A DNA stretch of 64,000 nt from the NCBI GenBank assembly GCA_033032175.1, contig CM065326.1:13968001-14032000 (forward strand). The letters run 5' to 3'. Each line of letters starts with the position of its first letter. Position 1 is the first letter of the stretch. Origin of the DNA: Saturnia japonica (lineage: Eukaryota; Arthropoda; Insecta; Lepidoptera; Saturniidae). A model generated the notes under the pieces. It had not been told where the DNA came from and did not search any database. It saw nothing but the letters and a program-made list of their open reading frames with translations. Shown here piece after piece: positions 53,748 to 64,000 of this stretch. The position numbers and the translations under genes were made by a program.

Positions 53748-54035
53748 AAATCATACAATATCATGAAAATTTATAATCAACAAAATAAGTAAACTAATAA
53801 CTTTAAAAGATAAACATAAACCTTTTTCAATATTAATCCTACTTCAAGAATAGTTACTTTAATTGAAGTTTATTACATTACTTCGTTTTTACGTAATATC
53901 CTAAATCTCTGCTTTTAGATTGCAAAAAATCCGCTTTTTTCAGTGACTGTTTGATAATGCATTAGCTATTAATTTGCACGGTTTGCATATTTTACATCTC
54001 TTTTTGAAAGAGTATCCGTCTCCTTTCTCACTTCT
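53748..54035 (-). repeat. unclassified repeat, inverted partner of 32768-33060
   Basis: The reverse complement aligns over its whole length with 32768-33060. The frame around it is non-coding. Confidence 0.65.
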
Positions 54036-54479
54036 TGTTTGACCCTGACGCGACATTAAAGAAAATAATATAGAAAAATACAATGAAGTAATATGTTAGA
54101 CTCATATTATGCAATATACAGGACGAAAGGGGTGACCATCTGCCGCTCGCATTAATATAGAAAAGATTTGCGCAGTACCCCGCACCGCCAGATGTCGCAT
54201 AAAGACTGATTTCAATTTGTTTTACTCATAAAGATATTCTTTAGATATATCAGGATCTTTGGAACCTTCCGGGGTAGAAAATTACTGGGTGGTACGGTCT
54301 CTGCTTGAACGCGACCACCATACACTAGGTGATGTCCCGTGATGAGCCGGTGTAGATCAAATAATCAAGGGGGTTGGTAGGGATTTTTAAACGACTGGTC
54401 GGACCATCATACAAATGGTGAAAACCCCATCTGTGATGCTTCTGGTTTGTCGCGTTTTGTATCATATAGCCTGTTGTCA

Positions 54480-54600
54480 AGAGGCTTGCAGGACAGGAAA
54501 ACAGCAGCCACCATCGATGAATCGCCAATCTCTCGGAGGACACCGTTATATGGATTGTACTGTGACAGGTACAATGTCGTCACTATGCCGTGCTATTAAA
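54480..54600 (+). repeat. 'acgatctctcggt' family, diverged copy
   Basis: 'catcgatgaatcgccaatctctcgg', 'ggattgtactgtgacaggtacaat'. Compare 3690-3832. Confidence 0.45.
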
Positions 54601-56104
54601 AAAAAACTTTATATACAGAGAGGAACAGCTAGCTAGAGTAGTTAACATTGTAGTCGATTCACATCTCATCTGCAACATAGTTTTTGTTTATTATTATTAT
54701 TGTTTAAAATTTATTACTTGCTAGCTGAGCCGCGCAACTTCCTTTGCGTCATATAAGAGAGAGAGACAAAGGGTAAGAGAGAGTGACTCGTAGGCAACGT
54801 ATTATAGGTGCCGCCCGCCTCCCACATCACTCTGTATAATAAAAATGCGCTCGCGTTACTTGATCATTATTTTGCTACCGAGTTATATTAAAACTGTGAT
54901 ACCTCCTGAGATATTCATTTAAATCAATTACTGTAAAAGGCAATTTTGTACAAAATTAAATACTTGTGATTAATAACGTACTTATTTAGATAATGATTAA
55001 TACTATGTATATAAAAACACCTTTGCAAATAATAAATTATTTTAGAACATATTTTATTACCATAAAAAGGTTATATTGAGTAAACCTTAAAAGATAGAAA
55101 TATGCTATGGCAGACCTTTTTTAGAACTTTTTAAGAAATATAATTCCATCACACATATTTGTTGCGTAACTTTAACTATTCACGCAGTGCACGCAGTGGA
55201 AGCTCTCAAAAGGAATAAATTTCTCCCGGTTTTCCACCATTTTTCATTAATTCTAGTGGTAGCGTAATGTTATATAGCCTATAACCTTCCTCGATAAATG
55301 GCCTATCCAGCACTAAAACATTTTTTCCATTCGAACTAGTAATTCCTGAGATTAGTGCGTTCAACCAAACAAACAAACTCTTCAGCTTTATAATATTATT
55401 ATAGGATAGGTTTATTAACGATGGGGTCCACGGGCTCGACCGCATCTTTTTTAACTGAAACTATCAGTTACTAACATTTCTCATTTTGAATTTTCTTCTT
55501 TTCCACGATTAATTTGAGTTTTAACGTTTTCAAATTCATTTCAATAATTAATAACAAACGTTTTTTGTTGCAAAATGACGAAACAATCGTTATTCAGTTT
55601 TTAGGTGAAAGTGGCAAAGAAAATTCCGATAAATTAATCAGAGAGGAATCATTTCCAAACATCATTAATCATTAACATAATTATCCAACTTGGCCCATGA
55701 TGACCTTTGGGCCATAAAACCCTATTGACATGCGTCTTCAAGTTACTTCCACTTATTCCGGCACTGGTCTAGACAGCGCAGTATGTCAGCCAATTTAGGA
55801 AAAGAAATGAGAGACATAGCGGCCGGTGTTCATATTTAACCCCTCCATATGTCAAAAACTTTGTGTTTAATAAACATCCCTTAAAATGTTAAATTTCACT
55901 TGTCAAGTTATAAATCCCTTAACAAAGAAAGTAACAAATTGTTTTGTAACTGAATTGAAGAACGTACATTCTTACAGCTATAATTAAAAAAACAAGTATG
56001 GAACTTGGCACCCGTTATATATCAGCCCTTATATAGGTGTGACAAGGCCTACCTTGAACGACATTTCTACCAAACATGGCCCTTTTATAACCGTTTTCAC
56101 AAAA
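54601..56104. other. intergenic with degenerate repeats
   Basis: 54720-54860 ('ctagctgagccgcgcaacttcctttgcgtcat') is a repeat-like end. 55640-55745 is a decayed LINE-X tail in minus orientation. The frame 55206-55445 (79 codons, minus, ATG start) begins inside the block shared with 47960-48010, so it is more likely repeat-derived than a gene. Its end 'NGGKPGEIYSF' matches nothing I know. Confidence 0.4.
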
Positions 56105-56285
56105 GTAGGTGGTTATCAATTCGATTGTACACTTTTTTATGGACGTCCTGGCATAACTTCTTTGTTTATGAACCGATTTCGTTGATTCTTTTTTCGGTGG
56201 AAAGGGGATACCTTAAGGGTGGTCCCATTTTAATTTCAATAACAGTTGGTTTTCTTTTTGTTAAAAATTCTTCACATTTAAATTA
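56105..56285 (-). repeat. interspersed repeat, 'GACTTCGATGGTTTT' family
   Basis: 'ttctttgtttatgaaccgattt', 'ataccttaagggtggtcccattttaatttcaataac'. Confidence 0.6.
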
Positions 56286-56564
56286 TTTTCGTTGAGATAA
56301 TACGCTATTAGAATAACTCTGCTTACACCATCATGAGTTAGGTTGAACATGTCTGTGTGCGGTCTCGCCGAGCTTCCGGCCGGACATCTGGCCCGGTTAA
56401 TATGTTAGGTATTTTCGTTATAAAGTTCTCTAAATAGATGTCTATTACAGAGCGCATTCCCTCTAATAAATACTGTTTTTCATCACATAAAGATTCACCG
56501 TTTATCGAAAATTCATACGTGGTTTTTAGAGTGCGATAACTCGAAATAAAAAACAGAACTCTTA

Positions 56565-56900
56565 TCAGATCACTATCTTGTCCGTCTGTCTGTCTGTTCG
56601 TTTATTAAGGTCACTTTTCTCGAAAGTAAAGCTCGAGGAATGTCTATTTATGGTCTCATGAGGCTGTAAAAATCAAGTTTCTAGGTAAACAAATGAAAGA
56701 GTTACGACACTTCATAGTTGAAATATCGCTCACTGACTGTTTATCAAAACCTATAGGGTTTACAGAAGTCTAGAAATTTGGCACGAAGGGAGGTCTTTTT
56801 GAAAAATTGATTGACCGAGATTTCTTGATTTAGAATTCTAAAGTGTACTGAGATCAACTTCAAGAAAATCTGTTAATTTATTTTCTAGTCGATGAATGGA
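56565..56900 (+). repeat. probable lepidopteran interspersed repeat
   Basis: 'tgtccgtctgtctgtctgttc', 'tttctcgaaagtaaagctcgagg' and 'ggtctcatgaggctgtaaaaatcaa' resemble a widespread type. It is the only copy in this window. Confidence 0.4.
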
Positions 56901-56954
56901 TGTAAACATCTCCCACGGGTCTGATCGGATCGAAATTTCGTATTTTGTTACGTT

Positions 56955-57170
56955 ATTTGTATTAGAAAGTGAGGTAGAGTACAAAGAAATTTCTTCGGAG
57001 ATTTGTCTCTACTTGGAGCTGTCTGACTGGTGGAATAACTCCACCCTATAGAAGATCGGTTCCTGCGGTGTGTAGGGTTCCCAGAGCTGTTCGGGGTAGG
57101 GGTGATACCTATGGTTTTACAAGCGTTCATAGTCTACTGTGGCCGCTTAACGCTTGTTTGCCACTTTTGT
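56955..57170 (+). repeat. 'gactggtggaa...ccctatagaagat' repeat
   Basis: 'tgactggtggaataactccaccctatagaagatcggttcctgc' is followed by 'ccgcttaacgcttgtttgccac'. Best kept of the three copies. Confidence 0.55.
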
Positions 57171-58252
57171 AGTATAAACAAAAAATCTGATGCTGCAGCA
57201 GGTTCGTGTTTGGACTAATTAAAGTGGTCTTAATGAATAGGTCATTCATTTATGTCTGGGCTTTTGAATCCTTTAAATTAACCTTATATGTATAATGTTT
57301 TTGTGTCCACCGAAGTTTAGTTGTGGGCTTAGGGCCTAATTTGATCAAAATATTTTTAGATTTTGATTTAGAGTAGGCTAAAATCCAACAGTGGGATGCG
57401 GGAGACTGAGTGAGAATAATACCTCTTGAACTTTATGGAACGACCAGGTTGTTGGGTTAGCTAACAAAGATTCTTTGACAAAGGGAAACCTTCTCTTTAG
57501 AGATACAAAAGACTGTAAGACTGCCAAGAATTTTTCATAAGCTGAACAGAGTTTAAGATTGACGTAAACAATCCGAGCGGGCATTAAAACACGAGAGCAC
57601 GTGCGCGCCATATGGCGTCGATGCGGACTATAATATTCGTTTTCCAACAGTAAACATTGTGCCTGAGACTTTACTCGTTTCTTTTTAAATTGAAACAGCT
57701 GATGGGCGAGTGTCTGCCATTCAAAGGAACTCACGGTTCAGGATGATTTCAGTTTCATTTTTGTCAGGTTGAAGCGATGATTTTATAAAAGACAGCGCGT
57801 TCTTATGTCACGTCTAAAGATCTACTTTCGAGTATTAGCGTGCGGGGGAGGTTTTTGTTACCGTGCATATCTTGTTACTCTTGTCCAGTCTGTGGATATG
57901 TATAGAGATGTGCTCATGTTACGACGTAACAGCTAGCTAGCTGACATAATTATTCGTGGACTCGTGAACAAAACCGTGACAAAACCGTCACCGCGGCCCT
58001 CGGTTTTAAATAACCGCTTGCGCACGAGTGACAAAATTGTTACTATTCGAATGTTCTCTAGCTTGGATTTAAAAAGAAATGATTGCCATCCTCGGTGGGT
58101 GCTCTTCACTTTGTAGACGTGACCTTATAGTATCAGAAACAATTTTGTCACGGTGACAAAAATCACCCGTGCACGCTAGCTCATACATGAGGAGGTAAAA
58201 CTAACAAAATGGAAAAAAATAAATGGAATTGACATATTTGATCACGTGTTTT
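57171..58252. other. intergenic; LINE tail scraps and GTGACAAAA cluster
   Basis: 57325-57362 is a LINE-X end and 57368-57395 an RTE-like tail ('aaaatccaacagtgggatg'). 57976-58161 holds GTGACAAAA three times and TTTTGTCAC once. The frame 57378-57734 (minus) starts at GTG and is not supported. Confidence 0.4.
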
Positions 58253-58770
58253 TATCTATACAATTAATCAAATTGAAGTGTCTGTTTGTAATGTCACAAT
58301 AACAGCTTTTTACTCAATGCATATGAAAGTATATACGATACCTATGACAAAAAACCTATTTTTATTTCTTTTGTCTGTCTGTCTTTGTCTGTTTATTCTG
58401 GGTAATCTTCGAAACGGTTGGACCGATTTCAACATGACTTTCACAGGTAGATAGCTGATGTTATAAGGAGTATCTTAGGCTACTTTTACTTTAGAAAAAA
58501 AATTAGAGTTTAGCACAAATTTAAAAAAAACTGGTCATGTTGAATCGATTCGGGCGCTTAAATGGCTTACGCTGAGTAAACCATAAGAGATATATCAAAC
58601 TAATGTACTACATAATTGTAGACAATAAAAAGACCTACAAAAAAGTCAGCGAAGGTATATGTCTACCTTCTAAGGAACACCCACAATAAGTATATTTGTC
58701 TTTAAAATAACCGGGAGCGGGGGAGCAAGATTCGTGCGTGTGATCGATCGATGGCGGGCACAGCTAGTAA
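58253..58770 (-). mobile_element. CTAGCTGTG-family repeat, near full length
   Basis: A reverse copy from 'atacaattaatcaaattgaagtgtctgtttg' to 'gatggcgggcacagctagta'. Confidence 0.75.
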
Positions 58771-59024
58771 ATGAAAGTCAACAAATAAATTCGTATTAAT
58801 ATAATTTATGACTATGTATCTTCATTACGTCACACTTACCTACATGCGCGCGCAACTCGCAATTTCTACATTTCAATTTCTTTTTCTCTTTACTTTACCT
58901 ATATGTTTTTTTCTCTCTCATGTAACGATATATGCCTAAACGTCACGCGTCCTGTAAATTTTACTCTTAATTCTCGTCCAGTTATCGAATCACCGCTTAA
59001 GAAAATTCCCTCCAATAAGTAACC

Positions 59025-59255
59025 TAAAAAAAGAAGGAAAAACCAACTTGATTTTCAAGAGCTCCCTGGTGTATCTCCGAAGTTGAAGGCAATGCCAATG
59101 AAATTAAAATGAGACCACACATGAGGTATCTTTTATCCAACAAAAAAAAAACAACCAAATCGGTTCATAAATATAGAAGTTATAGCTGAACATACATTAA
59201 AATAAAAAAAACATTCAAATTTAGTACATAACCTCCGCCTTTTTTTAAAGTCGAT
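59025..59255 (+). repeat. interspersed repeat, 'GACTTCGATGGTTTT' family
   Basis: 'gattttcaagagctccctggtgtatctccgaagttgaagg', 'ccaaatcggttcataaatatagaagttatagctgaacata'. Confidence 0.6.
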
Positions 59256-60822
59256 TATGAAAGAAACTATTTTTATTAATTAGCTACATATTATAACACA
59301 AAATTACAATCTTTAACACTGAACATATCCAGGCTATAAAGTTATAGCGTAGATATAGAATATTATTTCAATCAAAGCGGTTGTATGTATGTATGGGTGT
59401 GTTTAGTGCACACAAGAGAAATGTAATATCCACAAGCGCCAGTCCGGGACCTCACACCTGACAGGCCCGTAAACTATGAGCACTACTATTGTTCGCTCGT
59501 ATCGATTTCGACGTACAGGTCGAAAGAAAATCGATATAGTTATTTAAAAAAAATGCTTGTGCAGTATACTATACACGTGATAGTAATAGAACTTCTTAAA
59601 AAGGAAGATAACCTTAACTGTGTATCAGATATACAATGTATAGCTTTCTTTTTCCTTTCCTCTACGTTGTTATATCTTTTCTCTCATGTAACGAAATATA
59701 CATAAACGTGACGCGTCCTTGAAATTTTACTTTGAATTGTCGTCCAATTATCGAATCGCTTTTAAAGAAGTTTCAGTTCAAAAATATATATAAACAGCAG
59801 GATAAAGCAATATTTATCATAATATGTATTACTGGATTTTTAAAATCTTAATCTCCTTTAATGGGAACACGTGTTTAAATACAATTAGGGTAATGTGACG
59901 TGGATAGAATATTTGAATTTTTACTTCCTATTTTTTTTCCTTAAATGCGCCGTTTTTTTTTTTTTTCGTGAGTGTAGCAGTCTGAGTCAAGCTCTGTCTG
60001 CTTTCAAAAGGGTTTAATTATATTATTAAAATTATGAAAGATCTAAAATTTATATTAAATTCTTAATTACAACTTAGTTTCGTAAACCAAATAAATATAA
60101 GTTTACGATATTCGGTCTGAAGGTGCCTTTTTAACCTATTCGAATTGAGGATATTTCGCAAAATATATTTATTTCATCTGAAGTTTTATTATTCCGTAGC
60201 TGAATACAATGATGGTAAACAAATAAAACCGTATCGCAAAATTCTAACTTAAAATAAGGTGTGTTTTTTAAATATTTACAAATAATAATTATATATATTT
60301 CTTTTTTGTAAGTTTTAAGAAAGTAACAAACAACTTAAGAATGAGAAGAAAACATAATAAACCAAAAAGTGTAACAAAACTGTAACCTGTAAAATAAACA
60401 CATCAAATCTTGTAAATGTCAAGAAAAAGAATTATAAATATAACTAACGTCTATCAGAATTTCACAATAAACAAAGCATGCTACAAAAATCATACAGAAA
60501 ATCAATCATTATAAAGCTGATACTAACGACTTGTAAATAAGAGTTAGTATAAACGTTACTAACATTATTGGGTAAGAAATATCTCGATCGAAACTCGTTC
60601 GAACAGTACAGTAGTAAGGGAGGGGTGGTTAGGCAAAGGGGTGGGAGCGGTGCCTCGTTAGCACAGGTGTGCGGCCCAGGTGACGCTACCCCAAATACAA
60701 TTTTTACTTTCGCACGTAATTGGAATCTAAAACTTAAGTTATGCCTGCAATATGTTCTCAGACGTCGAACACGGTTCATTTGTTTAATAAATTTTCAGAA
60801 ACAGTAAAGAAATATATATACA
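59256..60822. other. intergenic, no gene seen
   Basis: AT-rich; a GC-richer patch at 60590-60690 ('gggaggggtggttaggcaaaggggtggg') has no protein-like frame. Nothing else was recognised. Confidence 0.4.
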
Positions 60823-60825
60823 ACT

Positions 60826-61275
60826 AGCTGTGCCCGTGGCTTCGCTCACGTGGACTACAGAATGCCCGGGCGAATCTTGCTCCCACGCTCCCGGCTATTT
60901 TAAAGACAAAAAATGCTTATTGTGGGTGTTCCTTAGAAGATACACGTATACTCTCCCAGTTCTTTTCAATGTCCACAATTGTTTTGTTCATTAATTTGCT
61001 ATATCTTTTATGGTTTACTCAGCATAAGCCATTTAAGCACCCGAATTGATTCACAATAACCCGTTTTTTTTATTTGTGCCGTACCCTAATTCTTTTTGTA
61101 AAATAAAAGTAGCCTAAGTTACTCCCTATAAATTCAGTTAACTACCTGTGAAAGTCCCGACAAAATCGGTCCAACCGTTTCTAAGATTACTCGAAACAAA
61201 CAGACAGACAAAAATTAAAAAAGGTTGTTTTGTTACAGGTATCGTTTATACTTTCATATGCATTTTCTTTATTTT
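60826..61275 (+). mobile_element. CTAGCTGTG-family repeat, 3' truncated
   Basis: It starts 'ctagctgtgcccgtggcttcgctcacgtggactacagaatg' and runs to 'tatactttcatatgcatttt'. Confidence 0.75.
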
Positions 61276-61324
61276 TTCTTATTATGTATATTATTTTTTG
61301 TTAAAAATTGTCTTGTTTAAAAAT

Positions 61325-61440
61325 TTGAAATCAGCGGAACTCCAACTATCGACCGTTCGCACTGTACTTACAACAGTGCGTACAAGACTGGTCATCTCGC
61401 ACCGCTAGACCAATTCCAGGACGATCATAGTTATGAAAAT
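61325..61440 (-). repeat. SINE-3 relative, degenerate
   Basis: On the minus strand 'gaattggtctagcggtgcgag' is box A-like; the box B side is decayed. It shares 'gatcatagttatgaaaat' with the flank of 51025-51115. Confidence 0.45.
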
Positions 61441-61569
61441 CAGAACTTGCATTAATCGTGTATACTGAAAATGTTTATAATTTCAAAAATAAAATGCTGT
61501 TTGATAATAAGCACATCACTTATGAAAGAAAGGTTGAACCAAAATCAATTAAAAAAAAAAATTCAATAT

Positions 61570-61800
61570 ATGTATTAAGAAGGCACTTATGAACGTCAAA
61601 ACACTACCTCCGGTTCGGACATACATCCCAGTCATCGATAGGGACCGGCCCCGGCATTGATTTAAATTGTTTTTAAAGTATTTTATTTTTTACATAATTT
61701 ACTTAATGATAACCCTATAATCCACCCTTCGACAATAAAACTTGCTTAATATGTTTTTTGTACCTATTGTAATATTACACACGAAACCGCTCGGCATTCT
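61570..61800 (-). repeat. LINE-X 3' UTR fragment
   Basis: 'taagaaggcacttatgaacgtcaaaacactacctccggttcgg', 'cagtcatcgatagggaccgg', 'aatccacccttcgacaataaaacttgcttaatatg' match 49480-49720. Confidence 0.6.
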
Positions 61801-62049
61801 GTTAGCTTGAATTTGGTTCAAATCGGAACCTTTCTTGAGTAATAATTTTTTCGAAAATATCAGTGATATTCATCCATCATCTGACGCCACTAAATGGCTC
61901 TAACGGAAGACCAGCGCTGGTTGTTTACAACCAGCATTATGCTGAGCTGGGGCTGTTTTGTAGCAACTGGCATTTGATATGTAATAAGTTAGTTGTAAAT
62001 ATTTTTTAAATTTTCTACGGTGTCAAATGACTTTGTCTACAAATAAATA

Positions 62050-62072
62050 TTATTTTCTTTTCTTTTCTTTTC
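62050..62072. repeat. (CTTTT)n microsatellite
   Basis: About four and a half CTTTT units. Confidence 0.8.
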
Positions 62073-62279
62073 TATTATTTTTTAGGAAAATTAAAAACTC
62101 AAGCTGATTATACTGACTATAGGTAAACACAATTATAATTTTTTTATCGTTATCGTTGTGAAAAATTTTCAGGGAAAAATATCGGAATAGGAGGCACTGT
62201 GGTCGAGTTATTCACTATTGGCATGGGCAGAACTAAATCTACCGGGTCAAGTAGTCAAAATATAATTGTTTCGTATAAC

Positions 62280-62520
62280 GCTCTTTACAAATCGCTGGTG
62301 TATGGCGAGGCAGAGCGGTAGGGTACTGACAAATCTTCTTCTCTCTACTTGGGACAGTTCGACTGGTGGAATGTCTCCACCCTACAGAGGATCGCAGTTA
62401 AATAACCTTGTGTTTTGTGCCTCTCCTTGGTGTAGGAGATTCAAGGTCACAAGCATTGATAGGCTAAATTAACCGCTTACCACCACTTACCACTACGTGG
62501 GTTGTATGCTCGTTTGCCTC
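62280..62520 (+). repeat. 'gactggtggaa...ccctatagaagat' repeat
   Basis: 'tcgactggtggaatgtctccaccctacagaggatcg' and a final 'ccgcttaccacc' with 'tgctcgtttgcc'. Adjoins SINE-2. Confidence 0.55.
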
Positions 62521-62524
62521 CTTA

Positions 62525-62695
62525 GTTGTAAACGCATCAGCGCTTGTCATCGTAGCATCAAATGTGAGTTCGAATCCCTGCAATAAGCTTGAGTTTTCTA
62601 TGAAGGGAAACATCGTGATGGAACTATAGCATGGTGGTAGGACTTTTTCTATTACACACCTGGCTCATCGTCACTTATGACCATATGAGAGCCAA
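62525..62695 (+). mobile_element. tRNA-derived SINE (SINE-2)
   Basis: The head 'agttgtaaacgcatcagcgc' and box B 'gagttcgaatccc' are followed by 'gaagggaaacatcgtgatgg' and 'agcatggtggtaggactttt'. It is the plus-strand counterpart of 17325-17490. Confidence 0.65.
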
Positions 62696-62754
62696 TAAGG
62701 AATAAAAAATTGGGAAAAAAATAATTTTGTTTTTTAACAAACTTAAAAAAAAAG

Positions 62755-62965
62755 ACAGAGTTTATGTTCTTAATTCGAATGTATATTTTTTTTAATGGAT
62801 GTTCATTCTTCAGCCATTACATCTTTGTATATGAACCGATTTGGTTGGTTCTTTTTGTTGGTTAAGGGGATACCTCAAGGGTGGTCCCATTATAATTTCA
62901 TTGGCATTGGACTTTCAACTTCAAGATGGTTCTTTTTGGTTAAAAATGTCTTGAGTATTGTAAAA
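62755..62965 (-). repeat. interspersed repeat, 'GACTTCGATGGTTTT' family
   Basis: 'cgaatgtatattttttttaatggatg', 'ggggatacctcaagggtggtcccatt'. The frame 62795-62989 lies within it and is not a gene. Confidence 0.6.
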
Positions 62966-62999
62966 ATCACATTGGTTCATCTTACTTAGAGGCCATTAT

Positions 63000-63544
63000 G
63001 GGCTCGTGTAGCCACCACTGCCAGCCACCACCAGCGCCACCGCGGTGCCGCCGCGTAATTACTATATCACAGTACCTTTTTATGTAATACAGTGCTAGCT
63101 ACGAAAATTATACGTATAGGAATCATGAACATGTTCAGTTTAACTACAAAAAAGTTAGTGTTTGCATGTAATTAACTAATAATTTGTGAATATTTTGATA
63201 TTCATCCGAAGATAATCACAAAACTTACACTAATCTTTTCGTAGATCTTTTACTTAGTGTATGGAATCCACCATGTTCTCTTTGCATCAAAATATGATGA
63301 ACCCATAAACGTCTATTTGACTTCTTACGTTTATTTAGCCATTTCTTTACATATAGTATTAAAACACTACCTCCTTTTTTAGTTAAATTCACTATATTCA
63401 TTATGCCTACACGTATTATGTTCGTGGCTAGCAATATATTATTATAAATGTACAGTGATATAGCAATCATGCGCGGTTGCGTCGCGGTTGCGTCGCGGTT
63501 GTGTCGCGGTTGCGGCACGTCCGCGGTGCGGTCTACACAAGTCC
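63000..63544 (-). mobile_element. PIF/Harbinger-like element, internally deleted
   Basis: The ends are GGGCTCGTGTAGCC at the left and, read inverted, GGACTTGTGTAGACC at the right, typical of Harbinger termini with GCG-rich subterminal sequence. On the minus strand the frame down to 63225 encodes 'NRRLWVHHILMQREHGGFHT', resembling the N-terminal 'RR.WV.....R...G.F..L' of Harbinger transposases. The catalytic domain is absent, so it is non-autonomous. The true start is probably the Met near 63470; the upstream codons of that frame are the GC-rich tandem repeat. Flanking TTA/TAA could be the 3-bp duplication but do not match exactly. Confidence 0.6.
63471..63515. repeat. 11-bp minisatellite (GCGTCGCGGTT)n
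   Basis: About four imperfect units immediately inside the right end of the Harbinger-like element. Confidence 0.8.
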
Positions 63545-64000
63545 TAAAGCTGCTACACCTTTACGATTTAAAAAAATCGTTTTCGTGATGTAATATTCTG
63601 GAATGTACTGTGATGAAAAAAATAATTAAATTCGATATGTGCGTAACATTCGTATGTGTTAAATCTCTGTCCACCCCCGAAATGTGATTTGGATTAGGAA
63701 GGCGTAGATCAGGTGATCCAAATATTTATTACAGCCATACGTACAGATGTTTTCTACGCGTTAAGGCTACATCTCTCGCACTCGACCGTTCCATTAACCA
63801 GACGATCGCTGTGTTACCAGGTGCATTTTATTTTAAATTCTGGTTAGTGGTTAATCTATAAATCGGTTTAAATACATCTTTATTCTCATAAGTATTAATA
63901 CTAAACTATGGACTGGATGTGGGTTCTTGTTAGTTTAGTTAAATGTTTAGTAATTTAGTTTTAGTTTTTTAGGTAGTTTATTAGTATTTTTTTAAACACT
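63545..64000. other. intergenic, no feature recognised
   Basis: No gene or repeat recognised up to the window end. Confidence 0.4.

Noticed and set aside
55206..55445. 79-codon gene candidate
   Set aside because: It has an ATG but its start lies in a block repeated at 47960-48010 and it has no known motif; kept only as a finding, not called a gene.
57378..57734. 118-codon minus-strand frame
   Set aside because: It starts at GTG, has no recognisable feature, and its 3' end is a LINE tail phrase.
63225..63518. 97-codon frame taken from its first codon
   Set aside because: The first codon is GTG inside a minisatellite; only the part from about 63470 down is protein-like.

Overview
This window is nuclear DNA of an insect, most probably a moth or butterfly. 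The base composition is AT-rich. The interspersed repeats are of the kind that fill lepidopteran genomes: elements ending in CTAGCTGTGCCCGCGGCTTCG-like sequence, RTE-type LINE fragments, BEL/Pao, mariner and Tc1 copies, and several tRNA-derived SINEs. Only a small part looks like host gene. No conserved housekeeping gene, intact tRNA gene or CRISPR array was recognised, and the genus cannot be named from the sequence.

Host genes. Two small minus-strand genes lie near the left end. Gene A (CDS 1352-2716, 454 aa) and gene B (CDS 5193-5741, 182 aa) each encode a protein with an N-terminal hydrophobic leader. Each has an AATAAA polyadenylation signal within 50 nt of the stop, and neither matches a family I know. 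Gene A carries three copies of a short Cys/Gly/Arg motif. Gene B is preceded by a plausible splice acceptor, so a 5' non-coding exon is likely. Around 18.88-19.17 kb (plus strand) there is a CpG-rich promoter-like patch with initiator-like TCAGT motifs and a good splice donor. It looks like the first, non-coding exon of a gene whose coding exons lie further right, perhaps beyond the window.

Layout. 0-6 kb: a retroposed 313-bp insert with perfect target-site duplications, then genes A and B among repeat fragments. 6-17.5 kb: LINE, mariner and SINE debris, with a three-level nested insertion at 15.0-16.3 kb. 17.5-20 kb: putative promoter and first exon. 20-34.5 kb: dense old repeats, two copies of one tRNA-derived SINE and several RTE-type LINE C-terminal fragments. 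34.7-43.1 kb: a Tc1-type transposase pseudogene invaded by a nearly complete BEL/Pao LTR retrotransposon (36133-43112, minus strand) with an intact pol frame, a frameshifted gag, a tRNA-Tyr primer site and a truncated 5' LTR. 43-64 kb: repeats, an 18S rRNA scrap (45.44 kb), a 62/63-bp tandem array with higher-order structure (48.87-49.31 kb) and a 545-bp Harbinger-like element (63.00-63.54 kb).

Most novel material. (i) A 322-331 bp retroposon family has complementary ends (TTTTTGGCG / CGCCAAAA), an A/G-rich 3' tail and 10-13 bp target-site duplications; at least eight copies are present. (ii) Genes A and B are orphan secreted proteins. (iii) The 313-bp poly(A) retroposon begins with a long hairpin. 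(iv) One deletion appears to have removed both the BEL 5' LTR end and the distal end of the Tc1 host element. Boundaries of old repeats are approximate, and all family assignments are from reading the sequence, without database searches.
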